Position numbers and translations under genes: made by a program
In this document: in pieces, positions 1 to 8,044 of the stretch
Position numbering within the stretch: the first letter of the stretch is position 1
Layout: the number at the start of each line of letters is the position of its first letter
Origin: Clostridia bacterium
GTDB taxonomy: Bacteria; Bacillota; Clostridia; Christensenellales; Borkfalkiaceae
DNA: 33,164 nucleotides
Direction: 5' to 3'
Assembly: GCA_900767885.1 (NCBI GenBank)
Contig: CAAGAU010000010.1
Span: 1 to 33,164 of the forward strand
The notes under the pieces: generated by a model
The model's database searches: none
Seen by the model: only the letters and a program-made list of their open reading frames with translations
Told to the model about the DNA's origin: nothing

Positions 1-40
1 AGCCGTTTACGGCATTTGCTAAGCACGCCGTAAAAAGCAA

Positions 41-67
41 AAAATCTCAGGTGAAACCTGAGATTTT
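41..67 (-). terminator. Hairpin terminator after the tRNA-Gln 3' fragment
   Basis: A perfect 12-bp inverted repeat (41-52 pairs with 56-67) has a 3-nt loop. On the minus strand it is followed by the T-rich stretch TTGCTTTTTAC. It lies 2 nt past the CCA end of the tRNA fragment, as expected for the original tRNA terminator. Confidence 0.75.
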
Positions 68-69
68 GG

Positions 70-119
70 TGGCTGGGGTGGAGAGATTTGAACTCCCGGA
101 TGACGGAGTCAGAGTCCGT
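70..119 (-). tRNA. 3' half of tRNA-Gln(CTG); truncated, probable att site
   Basis: Read on the minus strand, 119-103 forms an anticodon arm (ACGGA, loop CTCTGAC, TCCGT) with anticodon CTG, which decodes CAG (Gln). It is followed by a short variable region, a T arm (GGGAG, loop TTCAAAT, CTCTC) and CACCCCAGCCA, with the CCA encoded at 72-70. Upstream of the anticodon arm (120-170) there is no D arm and no matching 5' acceptor strand, so the gene is incomplete. A tRNA 3' half running from the anticodon to CCA is the usual core duplicated by tyrosine-integrase elements. By geometry the element would lie at higher coordinates and the chromosome at lower ones. That it is an att scar is inference. 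Confidence 0.7.
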
Positions 120-155
120 CATTCATTCCCAAAAAAGATATAAAATTAAGCAATT

Positions 156-243
156 TTAACGCACAAACAGCGATTTTTGATGATTTTCGGTTTTACTCCC
201 TGATTTACTCCCAAAACCACTCCCAAATTTTACGCCGTTGACT
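156..243 (-). pseudogene. Possible remnant of an integrase C-terminal tail
   Basis: Right after the ATPase stop codon, the minus strand stays open in another frame. It reads V-N-G-V-K, then a repetitive F-G-S-G-F-G-S-K-S-G-S-K, then about 12 more residues to a stop at 158-156, only 37 nt before the tRNA fragment. The repetition comes from GGGAGT recurring every 12 nt (219-224, 207-212, 195-200). No start codon or ribosome site serves this frame. Repetitive Gly-rich tails ending just before a tRNA att site are seen in some clostridial tyrosine integrases, so a decayed integrase end is plausible. The stretch is too short to prove homology. Confidence 0.3.
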
Positions 244-1533
244 TTATCGTAAGCAGTCTTTGTCTAACAGAAAATCGTAAAGTCCGATATGGAAAATTCC
301 GTTATCGTCAACCCACGGTTTCATACGGGTTTTAGTAATAACGACTTTCTTAAAGAAATCGCGAGTAGACAGCAGCGGACGAAGTTCGGTTTTCTCTTTG
401 TTTTTATCGTCGATATTAAGCGCAGATTGAATATAATATTTATTCATACCGTCGTTCACGACAAAATCTATTTCGCATTGCGTTTGGTGTTGCTTACCGT
501 CCGCACCGACGGCGGCAATCTGAACGACGCCCACGTCAACCGAATAGCCGCGAGCAAGAAGTTCGTTGTAAATGATATTCTCCATTATATGAGTTTCTTC
601 TTGTTGACGGAAATTCAGCCTGGCGTTACGAAGTCCCATATCCGTACAATAAAATTTCGACGGATACGAAAAATATTTTTTACCCTTGACGTCAAATCTT
701 TTTGCCTCGTTAAACAGGAACGACTCTTCGAGGTAGTTCAGATATGCGGAAATCGTCTGAGAATTTACGTCGATATTTCTGACCGATTTTAACGTATTTG
801 CGATTTTGAGCGAATTAGTCAACGAACCTATGGAAGAACATAAATCATCCGTTAAAACTTCCATTACTTCGGGCATAGCGATATTATAGCGTTCCTCAAT
901 ATCCTTAAAATACACCTCTTTGAAAAGGTCGGAAAGATATTTCGCTTTATCTCGCTGCGTTTTTTTAGATAAAACAAGCGGAAGTCCGCCGTAAAGAGCG
1001 TAATCTTCAAAAGCATCCGCCTTATCCCCTCCGACGTAATCATAGTATTCTTTGAACGTAAGCGGGTATATTCTTACTTCGTCGCCGCGCCCGCGAAATT
1101 CGGTCATAACGTCTTTAGAAAGAAGTTTTGAATTACTACCCGTAACGTATACGTCCACGTTAGGTTCCTTCATAAGCCCGCTTAAAACGCCGTAAAGAGG
1201 CAGCGGCTTATCACTCTTCAAATCTTCTTTTTTTATAGCGTATTGCACCTCGTCTATAAAAACGTAGTGCATATCCCCATTATTTTTCAGCCTGTCGCGA
1301 ATATATCCTGCTAACTTTTTGGAGTCGCGAAGTTCTTCGTTTTCATCGTCTTCAAGAGATATTTTTACCACGTTTTGTTCCGATACGCCTTGCGACAGCA
1401 AATAATCGTAATACATATCAAACAAAAGATAACTTTTTCCGCAACGACGAATTCCCGTAATAACCTTTATCAAGCCGTTTTCTTTACGGTTAATCAATTC
1501 GTTTAAGTAACTTTCCCGCCTAATTCTATTCAT
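244..1533 (-). CDS. AAA_14/DUF4143-family ATPase
   Basis: This is a 429-residue ATPase of the AAA_14 plus DUF4143 architecture. Walker A is GIRRCGKS at residues 27-34, Walker B is VFIDEVQ at 91-97, and a sensor-type TGSNS lies at 131-135. The C-terminal half carries E-I-D-F-V-V (354-359) and Y-Y-I-Q-S (366-370), which matches the nuclease-like fold predicted for DUF4143. The family is abundant in gut Clostridia and Bacteroidetes and its cellular role is not settled. The ATG at 1533 has GAGGT about 8 nt upstream. It has its own consensus promoter at 1586-1614 and reads away from the sugar locus. It is a diverged paralogue of the gene at 31048-32244. Its 3' end abuts the att-like region. Confidence 0.85.
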   Translation of the reverse strand: MNRIRRESYLNELINRKENGLIKVITGIRRCGKSYLLFDMYYDYLLSQGVSEQNVVKISLEDDENEELRDSKKLAGYIRDRLKNNGDMHYVFIDEVQYAIKKEDLKSDKPLPLYGVLSGLMKEPNVDVYVTGSNSKLLSKDVMTEFRGRGDEVRIYPLTFKEYYDYVGGDKADAFEDYALYGGLPLVLSKKTQRDKAKYLSDLFKEVYFKDIEERYNIAMPEVMEVLTDDLCSSIGSLTNSLKIANTLKSVRNIDVNSQTISAYLNYLEESFLFNEAKRFDVKGKKYFSYPSKFYCTDMGLRNARLNFRQQEETHIMENIIYNELLARGYSVDVGVVQIAAVGADGKQHQTQCEIDFVVNDGMNKYYIQSALNIDDKNKEKTELRPLLSTRDFFKKVVITKTRMKPWVDDNGIFHIGLYDFLLDKDCLR

Positions 1534-1544
1534 TGTTATAACCT

Positions 1545-1584
1545 CATTTGAAAACAGGTTGAAATATCAACTAACTTTCAAATG
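1545..1584 (-). promoter_or_regulatory. Nested inverted repeat in the leader of the ATPase gene
   Basis: Outer arms CATTTGAAA and TTTCAAATG (1545-1553 and 1576-1584) enclose a smaller GTTGA...TCAAC repeat. The structure starts just after the -10 box and ends against the GAGGT ribosome site. It could be an operator or a leader hairpin that limits translation. Confidence 0.4.
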
Positions 1585-1585
1585 A

Positions 1586-1614
1586 ATTATAACATATTCG
1601 CACTATATTGTCAA
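1586..1614 (-). promoter_or_regulatory. Consensus sigma-A promoter of the left ATPase gene
   Basis: On the minus strand, TTGACA (1614-1609) is followed by a 17-bp spacer and TATAAT (1591-1586). Both hexamers are perfect consensus. The start codon lies about 50 nt further down. Confidence 0.85.
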
Positions 1615-1705
1615 GCGACTACGGCAATAGGATCAATTCCGTCATACTATCTGAATCAATTTTTCATATCCGTAATCGAGCATTACGCTTTCACGCTTAA
1701 AAATT

Positions 1706-1740
1706 ACGCGCTTATGCCGTTTATAGCGGTATAAGCGCGT
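1706..1740 (-). terminator. Hairpin at the end of the sugar-locus operon
   Basis: Arms 1706-1719 and 1727-1740 pair over 14 positions with one G-T wobble and a 7-nt loop. On the minus strand the hairpin is followed by AATTTTTAAG. It lies about 40 nt past the stop of the metallophosphoesterase gene and closes the long minus-strand operon. The space from 1621 to 1705 holds nothing else I can recognise. Confidence 0.65.
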
Positions 1741-1780
1741 GTTTTGTAATGACAAAAAGTGATAAAAGCAAGTAAACTCT

Positions 1781-3463
1781 TTACGCCGATTTTTTTATGC
1801 CCCAGGAAACGATATCTGCAGAAGAACCCGTGTGAGCGGATTTTACTTTTACGGTAAGTCTATCGCCCGAAACCTCGAATTCCGCCCACGAACTCGGCTG
1901 CGAGGCTTGCGCGTAAGCGTAAAGCGACTCGTCGTGTCCGAAAATTTCGCTGCGCGCCTGGTTGCCCGCAGGTCCGTTCATAACGTATATAACGCCGTCG
2001 GGATTATTTATATAATTTATTCCGTCAATCTCGTCAACGTTTTCGCCCGTTGCCTTTCCTTCGGCGTTTATCGGGTGAGTTCTCGAAATCATATGATCGT
2101 GTCCCTGCAATACGACGTCCACTTTACAGCAGGCGAAAAGCCCCGAAAGTTGCTCCGTAAGAGCGTGCGCAATCGCGTTATTGCCCGTGTCAGACCCGTA
2201 TTTTCCTACCGAATATATAGGATTGTGCATTGTAACTATCGTCCATTTTTCGGTCTTGTTTTTAAGTTCGTTTTCAAGCCAGTTATATTGATCGGCGGTA
2301 AGTTTTAAATTATTCAACCTGTTGGTGTTAAGCATTATAAACTTAACGTTTGCATACGAAAACGAATAGTAAAACCCGAGATCGGTCTGTTGTTGAGGTA
2401 TTTTATAGTTAAAACGATTAAACGTTTCGTTTACGCCGTTTTTATAGGTCGTTTCGTGATTACCCGATATCGTCATTACGGGAATTTTCGACAAATACTT
2501 TATGTTTGCGTTAAGCATATTGGTCCAGTAACTCTGATATTTTGAATATTCGACCACGTCGCCCGTATGGACCATAAATCTTAAACCGGATAAGTCGCTT
2601 ACGCTTTTTAACACGTTCGAAAACGCGTCGCCCGTACCCGAGCCGCCGTCCGCAACGTTTCCCTCCGCCTGCGAATCGCTGACGTGAACGAACTTCCAAC
2701 TTCCCGTTTCCGCGGCGTCAACCGTCTTTATACTCGTTTTTTCGGTATAAGTATTCAGATATTTATCGCCCACGGAATAAACGTATTCGGTATTCGGCTC
2801 CAGGCAGATTTTTGCTTTACAGGAATAATAATTTACGCCTACGTCGCGACCGCCCTCCGATTTAAACGAATTTGCAACGGCAAATTCGGCACGTAACGAT
2901 TTTTCTTCGCCGCTCGCAACCTTTTTTACGGTTATTACGGGTCTTGCGGGCATAACCTCGGTATTCCAGGTAAAACCGTAAACGCAATTTGCCGCGTCGT
3001 ATAAAGTCATCGTCAAATTAGTCGGCGCATAGAGCGATTTTTCCTCTTCGGCGTACTCCGCAAGAGTCTTGCCGAACGTAAAAGTATCGGCAACGCTTTT
3101 TTCGCCGCACAAAGCGCAGGACTTGTAAAAAGTCTGCGGACTTTCTTCGGTCGCTTCCTCTTTAAAATACTTATCGGAAACCACCTCGCCGGTAAAACTA
3201 TGTTCCGTTTTATTCAACAATACCGCGTCGGGCGTCGTTTCTACGTATATCGCGCCCTTTTTAACAAAAATCTTTCCGCAATCGCAAGTATAGTAAATTA
3301 TATGCCCGTTTTCCGAACAAGTGGATTTTTGGGGTTTTACGAGCGTGTATTCGTGCGTATGCACCTTGCCCGAACTGCCGCTTTGACTGTTTCCGCCGCC
3401 CTTACAACCCGCAAGCGAACAAAATATAATTATCGCCAAAATCAAACTGAATAGTTTTTTCAT
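1781..3463 (-). CDS. Metallophosphoesterase lipoprotein (purple acid phosphatase-like)
   Basis: This is a 560-residue lipoprotein with lipobox LAGC and lipidated Cys20, followed by a GGGNSQSGSS tether. Residues 35-125 hold two His/Cys repeats (C-x-C-G and C-x-x-C-G) like the small repeats common in clostridial surface proteins. A fibronectin-III-like domain at about 145-245 precedes a calcineurin-type phosphoesterase. The metal motifs are D-S-Q (263-265), G-D-V-V-E (301-305), G-N-H-E (334-337), M-H-N-P (412-415) and G-H-D-H (454-457), so the active site looks intact. It probably removes phosphate from extracellular substrates, perhaps phosphorylated glycans. It is the last gene of the operon, 15 nt after the preceding stop, with AAAGGGA as its ribosome site. 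Confidence 0.88.
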   Translation of the reverse strand: MKKLFSLILAIIIFCSLAGCKGGGNSQSGSSGKVHTHEYTLVKPQKSTCSENGHIIYYTCDCGKIFVKKGAIYVETTPDAVLLNKTEHSFTGEVVSDKYFKEEATEESPQTFYKSCALCGEKSVADTFTFGKTLAEYAEEEKSLYAPTNLTMTLYDAANCVYGFTWNTEVMPARPVITVKKVASGEEKSLRAEFAVANSFKSEGGRDVGVNYYSCKAKICLEPNTEYVYSVGDKYLNTYTEKTSIKTVDAAETGSWKFVHVSDSQAEGNVADGGSGTGDAFSNVLKSVSDLSGLRFMVHTGDVVEYSKYQSYWTNMLNANIKYLSKIPVMTISGNHETTYKNGVNETFNRFNYKIPQQQTDLGFYYSFSYANVKFIMLNTNRLNNLKLTADQYNWLENELKNKTEKWTIVTMHNPIYSVGKYGSDTGNNAIAHALTEQLSGLFACCKVDVVLQGHDHMISRTHPINAEGKATGENVDEIDGINYINNPDGVIYVMNGPAGNQARSEIFGHDESLYAYAQASQPSSWAEFEVSGDRLTVKVKSAHTGSSADIVSWGIKKSA

Positions 3464-3478
3464 AATTAAATCCCTTTA

Positions 3479-4972
3479 TTATTCCACGACAAACTTTAAC
3501 GGAATAAATTCCCGCGAATAACTGCCTACGACCGAAACTTCCAACAAAACTTCGTTTACCGCTTTGGGCAAAGTTTCCGCTTTTAATTTTACCTCTTTTA
3601 TCTCGGAAATGCAGTCGAGCGTAAAAGGCGTCCAATGCGGCGCGAAAATATCGAATTCCGTCTTATCGGCGGTTATACCTTCGGGCAGCCACAGTTTTAC
3701 CCTCACGGTATGCGGCAAATTTCCGTAAGCCTTAACGTTATTTAAAATTCTTATTTCAAGAGTTTTTTCCTGCCCTGCAGATATAACGAAACCCTCTTTA
3801 CAACCGACTATTGCTGTAACCGCGCCGACTTTTTTTTGCAACGTATTTTCTTTTAAAGTGAAAAGCGACGCGCGCATAGAGTCGGTTTCTTCACACTTGC
3901 CGTAAGGCAAAAGGAATTTTTCGATTTCCTTATCGTCGCACTCGAAAGAGTTACCGAGTTCTACCGTTACGGCGTTCATACGGTTAAACCTGAGTACCGA
4001 CGGCGCAAGCGACGCGACCTTTTCCGTAAGGTCGGTGCATGTTTTAACCCTCGGGAAAGACAAACACGCGTTTATCGTACCCGTAACGATATCGTCGCCT
4101 ATATATTCGCGCCAGTCTTTGGGAATGCCTGCCGTGCCGTACATAAGCCCGAAAATCGCGCCTACCGTTCCTGCCGTACAATCGGTATCGTCGCCGCAAT
4201 TCAGGGCGGTAAGCATAGACTTTTTAAAGTCGCCCTCGCCGTACAGTAAGCCTATGACGACGTAACCTATATTAGACGGAGCCTGAAACCACCCGTCGCC
4301 TATATCGGCGTTCATTTTCTGAACGGCGTTCCGCGTTTCGATAGGATTTACGCCTTTTTCGTAACTTTCCAGAACGAATTTAACGGTTTTGGCGGTGCGA
4401 CAATCTTCGGGTATTTTGGCAAGACCTATTTTGATAAGTTTTTTCAGATCGGAAACGACGAACGCCGCGCTTTCGAGAGCCGCGACGAACGCGGCAGAAT
4501 AAGTACCCTCGCCGAAACCGTGATCGACTTTCGCGTCCTCGACAGAAAATCTCACGGCAAGGTCGGGATACGCGGGGGCGAGCGTCGCCCAGATTTCCGT
4601 TCTTATCCACGCCCCGTTGGAATGTTTCCACGGATTTTGCAAATCGCCGCAAATCGGAGGCGTAACGCCCTTTTCCATATTGCGGCGGGCAATACCGTAC
4701 TCGTTCCAATAGCCCGTTATAAACGAAAGCCAGTATTCGCCCAGGACCTCGGAAGTAATATTACGAGGTCCTTCAAACTCGACGGCGTGCAGCCATACGA
4801 GTTGCAAATCTAAATCGTCGTTGGGTAAAACCTCGCCTTTTTTAGTCGCAAAGCCTTTTATATCCAGGACTTCGCGCTTACCCTCGTAAGGCGCGCCTAT
4901 CGTTCCGCCCATATTTTTGCCGAGCCAACAGGCGTATACTTTGTCTTTGTATGCGTTAAAATCAAGTTTCAT
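3479..4972 (-). CDS. ADP-ribosylglycohydrolase-family protein, cytoplasmic
   Basis: This 497-residue protein has no signal peptide. Family motifs are G-x-x-G-A-P-Y-E-G near 23-31, N-D-D-L-D-L-Q at 51-57 (the N-terminal metal-binding Asp pair) and N-C-G-D-D-T-D-C near 258-265 (the C-terminal metal site). The domain ends near residue 340 and is followed by a beta-rich extension of about 130 residues. An in-frame TTG lies at 4981, but the GGAG ribosome site (4982-4985) is correctly placed 9 nt from the ATG at 4972, so I use the ATG. Classical members remove ADP-ribose from proteins or nucleic acids. Homologues inside glycan-use loci probably cleave other N- or O-glycosidic bonds, and the substrate here is unknown. 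Confidence 0.82.
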   Translation of the reverse strand: MKLDFNAYKDKVYACWLGKNMGGTIGAPYEGKREVLDIKGFATKKGEVLPNDDLDLQLVWLHAVEFEGPRNITSEVLGEYWLSFITGYWNEYGIARRNMEKGVTPPICGDLQNPWKHSNGAWIRTEIWATLAPAYPDLAVRFSVEDAKVDHGFGEGTYSAAFVAALESAAFVVSDLKKLIKIGLAKIPEDCRTAKTVKFVLESYEKGVNPIETRNAVQKMNADIGDGWFQAPSNIGYVVIGLLYGEGDFKKSMLTALNCGDDTDCTAGTVGAIFGLMYGTAGIPKDWREYIGDDIVTGTINACLSFPRVKTCTDLTEKVASLAPSVLRFNRMNAVTVELGNSFECDDKEIEKFLLPYGKCEETDSMRASLFTLKENTLQKKVGAVTAIVGCKEGFVISAGQEKTLEIRILNNVKAYGNLPHTVRVKLWLPEGITADKTEFDIFAPHWTPFTLDCISEIKEVKLKAETLPKAVNEVLLEVSVVGSYSREFIPLKFVVE

Positions 4973-4987
4973 AAATATCAACTCCGC

Positions 4988-7900
4988 TTATGCGTTTTCT
5001 TCCCACACCGCGCCGTCCGCGGTTACTTTCCAGTTGCCGACTTTATTAGTAGCGGCAGCCAACGCCGCCATACTGTCGTAACGGGTTACGGTTTCGTAAT
5101 AATAGTACTGATCTTTAACGAGTTTCCCCGCCGATTCTTTATCGTTGCCGGCGTAAGTCGCCCAATTGTTTTTAGCAACGCCCGTATTTAAATCCACGTC
5201 GGTAATCATAGCCACAGGCATAACTGCGGAAACGACTTTAACGTTGATAAGATTGTTTGCCGCGCCGTGAACTTTATCCTGAGCGAACAACGCTCCGTAA
5301 CCGAATTGAGGCGTGGGGTTGAAGTTAGTCGTTTTAATTTCGACTATAACGTCTTTTATCGTGATATTTGCATTATAGTCAAAGAGCAAGCCCGCGCCGC
5401 GATTGCCGCCTTTCGCTTCCCTGAAGTTTTTAAATTGAATATATACGTTTTCTATTTTCGACGAAGATTTATCCTCGGCGGCAGAATTGTAAGCCAGAAA
5501 CGGAGTATATTTCCATTCTTCCGCGTCGGACAAAATCGAATCTGTAAACGCGACGTTCTTTATAACGGCCTCGTTACCGAGCGCGCCGAAAAGACCTCTT
5601 TCGCCGACTCTGATACCTATGATTTTATGTCCGCGCCCGTCGAATATTCCGTTAAAATACTTACTGTTTTTATCCGCCGAAACGTTTTTCCATTCGATTT
5701 CGCCTTTACACACGACGTCGCCGCCGAGAACGTAACAGCCGTTTACCGCGCCGCCCGAAACGTCGAACACCGAGAAATCGCTTTCTTCGTCGATAATCTT
5801 GGTGTAAGCGTTGAGTTTAACCTTGTATTTACCCGTCGCGCCGCAAACTACGATAGAAGTTTCGGTTACTCCGTCGTTCCTTGTCGCTACGCCCAACACT
5901 TTATTATTTACTACGTGGAGCGAAGTTCCGCCCTGATAAGCCTCGGTAATAACGGCGTTTTCGTTGCCGAAAATGTCCGCCACGGGCAAATCGCCGTCAA
6001 GCGCGGAAAATTCAACCGTTTTATCGTAATCGACGGTATCGAATTCGGGCAGTTTGCCTTTCCACTCGACAGTCGTTTCGGTAATAGTCCAGTAATTTTC
6101 GTCGTCGCCGATCTTGTTTATCGCGCCTGCTAAGGCGTAAACGTCGGCGTAACGCTTAACTCCCGTATAAACGTATTCGTTTTTCGTCGCGTCGTCAGTT
6201 TTTCCGTCGTTTGAAGCGTAAATTCTTGCCGGATAGGTTTTACTGTATGCAACGTTATCCGATAACGGCACGCCGTCCTTTGCAACGACGTATACGTTAG
6301 TTATATTCGCCACGTTTTTCGCCCAGTTTCTGCCGCTGTCCGCAACTGCGTAATTATCCGACGCAAACATAGTCCCGTAAGCCGTGCCGAAACCCGAAGT
6401 CGAAAAACACGAAGAGTCTATAAGCACGTTGTTTATAACGTCCCACGGGCAACGCTGCCACATAAGAACGCCCGGGCGAGAACCCGCTTTAGCCACTTTG
6501 ACGTAAATATTTTCGATTAACGCGCCCGTGTTATATTGCGTTTTGGAGCAGCCCGCAAGTATAGCCGAATTATACGGCGACATATCCGCGTCGATTATGC
6601 CGACGTTACGGATAACCGCGTTATTGCCTAATATTCCGAAAAGTCCGCCGCCGGACGCGTCGGCGGAAAATTTCGCTTTTTTAATCAAATAGCCGTTGCC
6701 GTCGAACACTCCTTTAAACGTGCCTTTATTGCACAAAGTATTCGTTCCCGAACACTCTATATCTCCCGATAAAACGACAAATCCGTCAAAGTCGGAATTA
6801 AACGCCGACAGATCGCTTTCTTCTTTTATTACTTTCGTATACGCAACGACTTTTACGGTGTAGCCCACGGTGTCGTCGTAAACGGTCAGGACCTCTTCCG
6901 TTGCGGCGTTCCGTTTAGCGTTTACGCCGAGTATTCTGTTGTTTTCGACCGTCAGTTCTTTGCCTTCGCAATAAGCGTCTTTTATATCTGCGGTTTTACC
7001 GAAAATTTCGTCTACGGGAATATCTCCGTCCACAGCCGAAAAATACTCTACTACTTCCTCGTATTCGGCGACGGGACGAGTAACCGTAACGGGTACGTTA
7101 AGCGTGCCTGTCTCACCGTTTCCGTCTTTAAACGAAACCGTGATTACCGCCGAGCCGTATTTAAGCGCGTTTACGGTCTTGTTTTGCTCGTCGTAAGCAA
7201 CGACGTCAACGCCCGAACTTACCGCCACGGAATATTCTATATCCTTTCCGTTTTCCTGCGCGGTAACCGCGAACGGATAAGATACGTCGTAAGTTTTGCC
7301 GCCGTGGGTTTGCGCGGTGTAAAGCGAAACGCTGCTTGTAAGACCTCCGTTTACAACGACGCTCAACTCGTTTATAACTTTAACGGTTATCGCTTTATTT
7401 AAACAAGGACCTTCTATTCCGCGCCACTTACCGTTTATTTTAAGTTCGGTTTCGCCTGCGGCAACGGGCGTAAACACGCCGTTTTCGTAAGTCCCCACCG
7501 ACGAATCGGATACGCTCACGCTGAACGAGCCGTCCGTAAACGATTTTCCGTTAAACCTTACGTACGGGTTGAAGTTCAATTTGTCAGAAAAACTTACGGT
7601 TACGTTTTCTTCGTCGGGAACGCCCTCGAACGACAAAGTAGGCAGCATATCGTTCGTCGTAACCGTAACCGAGCATTGCGCGGACTTATCGGCGTAAGTT
7701 GCCGTGATAATCGCGCTGCCGACGGAGTTGGACGTTATTTTGCCGTTATCGACCGAGGCTACCGCCTCGTTATCCGTCGTCCAGACGAGCGACGAATCTT
7801 CCGCGCCGCTATAATCTGCTTTAAGGTATAATTCGTCGCCTAAAACGACGGTTGCCTGCGCTTTGTCGAGGTCAAGCGTAACTTCCGATTGCGAGGAAGA

Positions 7901-8011
7901 GCCGCTTTGATTACCGCCGCCTTTTTTACAACTCGCCCCGACTACGCAAAAGGAACATATTATCGCGACGAAAAGCACGCCGACGAATTTATTTTTTAAA
8001 GTCTTTTTCAT
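4988..8011 (-). CDS. Secreted lipoprotein with Big_2 domain and two beta-helix modules
   Basis: The predicted protein is 1007 residues. The signal peptide ends in VGASC (lipidated Cys28) with a KKGGGNQSGSS tether. Residues about 45-115 form a Big_2-type Ig domain, and two or three further Ig-like domains follow to about 325. The rest is a tandem duplication: a linker (S-A-x-D-G-D-x-P-V-x-x-I-F-G) followed by a beta-helix module with V-L-x-G-D, F-D-G-x-G and G-L-F-G-x-L-G-N signatures (GLUG-like). An in-frame GTG lies 8 codons upstream at 8035, but AAAGGA is 7 nt from the ATG at 8011. It is likely a surface glycan-binding or glycan-processing protein. No catalytic residues are recognisable. 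The same module occurs in the genes at 16853 and 19483. Confidence 0.75.
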   Translation of the reverse strand: MKKTLKNKFVGVLFVAIICSFCVVGASCKKGGGNQSGSSSQSEVTLDLDKAQATVVLGDELYLKADYSGAEDSSLVWTTDNEAVASVDNGKITSNSVGSAIITATYADKSAQCSVTVTTNDMLPTLSFEGVPDEENVTVSFSDKLNFNPYVRFNGKSFTDGSFSVSVSDSSVGTYENGVFTPVAAGETELKINGKWRGIEGPCLNKAITVKVINELSVVVNGGLTSSVSLYTAQTHGGKTYDVSYPFAVTAQENGKDIEYSVAVSSGVDVVAYDEQNKTVNALKYGSAVITVSFKDGNGETGTLNVPVTVTRPVAEYEEVVEYFSAVDGDIPVDEIFGKTADIKDAYCEGKELTVENNRILGVNAKRNAATEEVLTVYDDTVGYTVKVVAYTKVIKEESDLSAFNSDFDGFVVLSGDIECSGTNTLCNKGTFKGVFDGNGYLIKKAKFSADASGGGLFGILGNNAVIRNVGIIDADMSPYNSAILAGCSKTQYNTGALIENIYVKVAKAGSRPGVLMWQRCPWDVINNVLIDSSCFSTSGFGTAYGTMFASDNYAVADSGRNWAKNVANITNVYVVAKDGVPLSDNVAYSKTYPARIYASNDGKTDDATKNEYVYTGVKRYADVYALAGAINKIGDDENYWTITETTVEWKGKLPEFDTVDYDKTVEFSALDGDLPVADIFGNENAVITEAYQGGTSLHVVNNKVLGVATRNDGVTETSIVVCGATGKYKVKLNAYTKIIDEESDFSVFDVSGGAVNGCYVLGGDVVCKGEIEWKNVSADKNSKYFNGIFDGRGHKIIGIRVGERGLFGALGNEAVIKNVAFTDSILSDAEEWKYTPFLAYNSAAEDKSSSKIENVYIQFKNFREAKGGNRGAGLLFDYNANITIKDVIVEIKTTNFNPTPQFGYGALFAQDKVHGAANNLINVKVVSAVMPVAMITDVDLNTGVAKNNWATYAGNDKESAGKLVKDQYYYYETVTRYDSMAALAAATNKVGNWKVTADGAVWEENA

Positions 8012-8044
8012 ATTCGTTTCCTTTAAATTACTCACGCAAGATAT

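Noticed and set aside
70..123. Complete tRNA-Gln gene
   Set aside because: No D arm or 5' acceptor strand can be built from 120-170, so only a 3' half is supported.
5267..6133. Long open frame on the plus strand opposite the beta-helix lipoprotein gene
   Set aside because: It is antisense to a well-supported gene with signal peptide and ribosome site, has no ribosome site, and its product is Arg/Phe/Val-rich as expected from a shadow frame.
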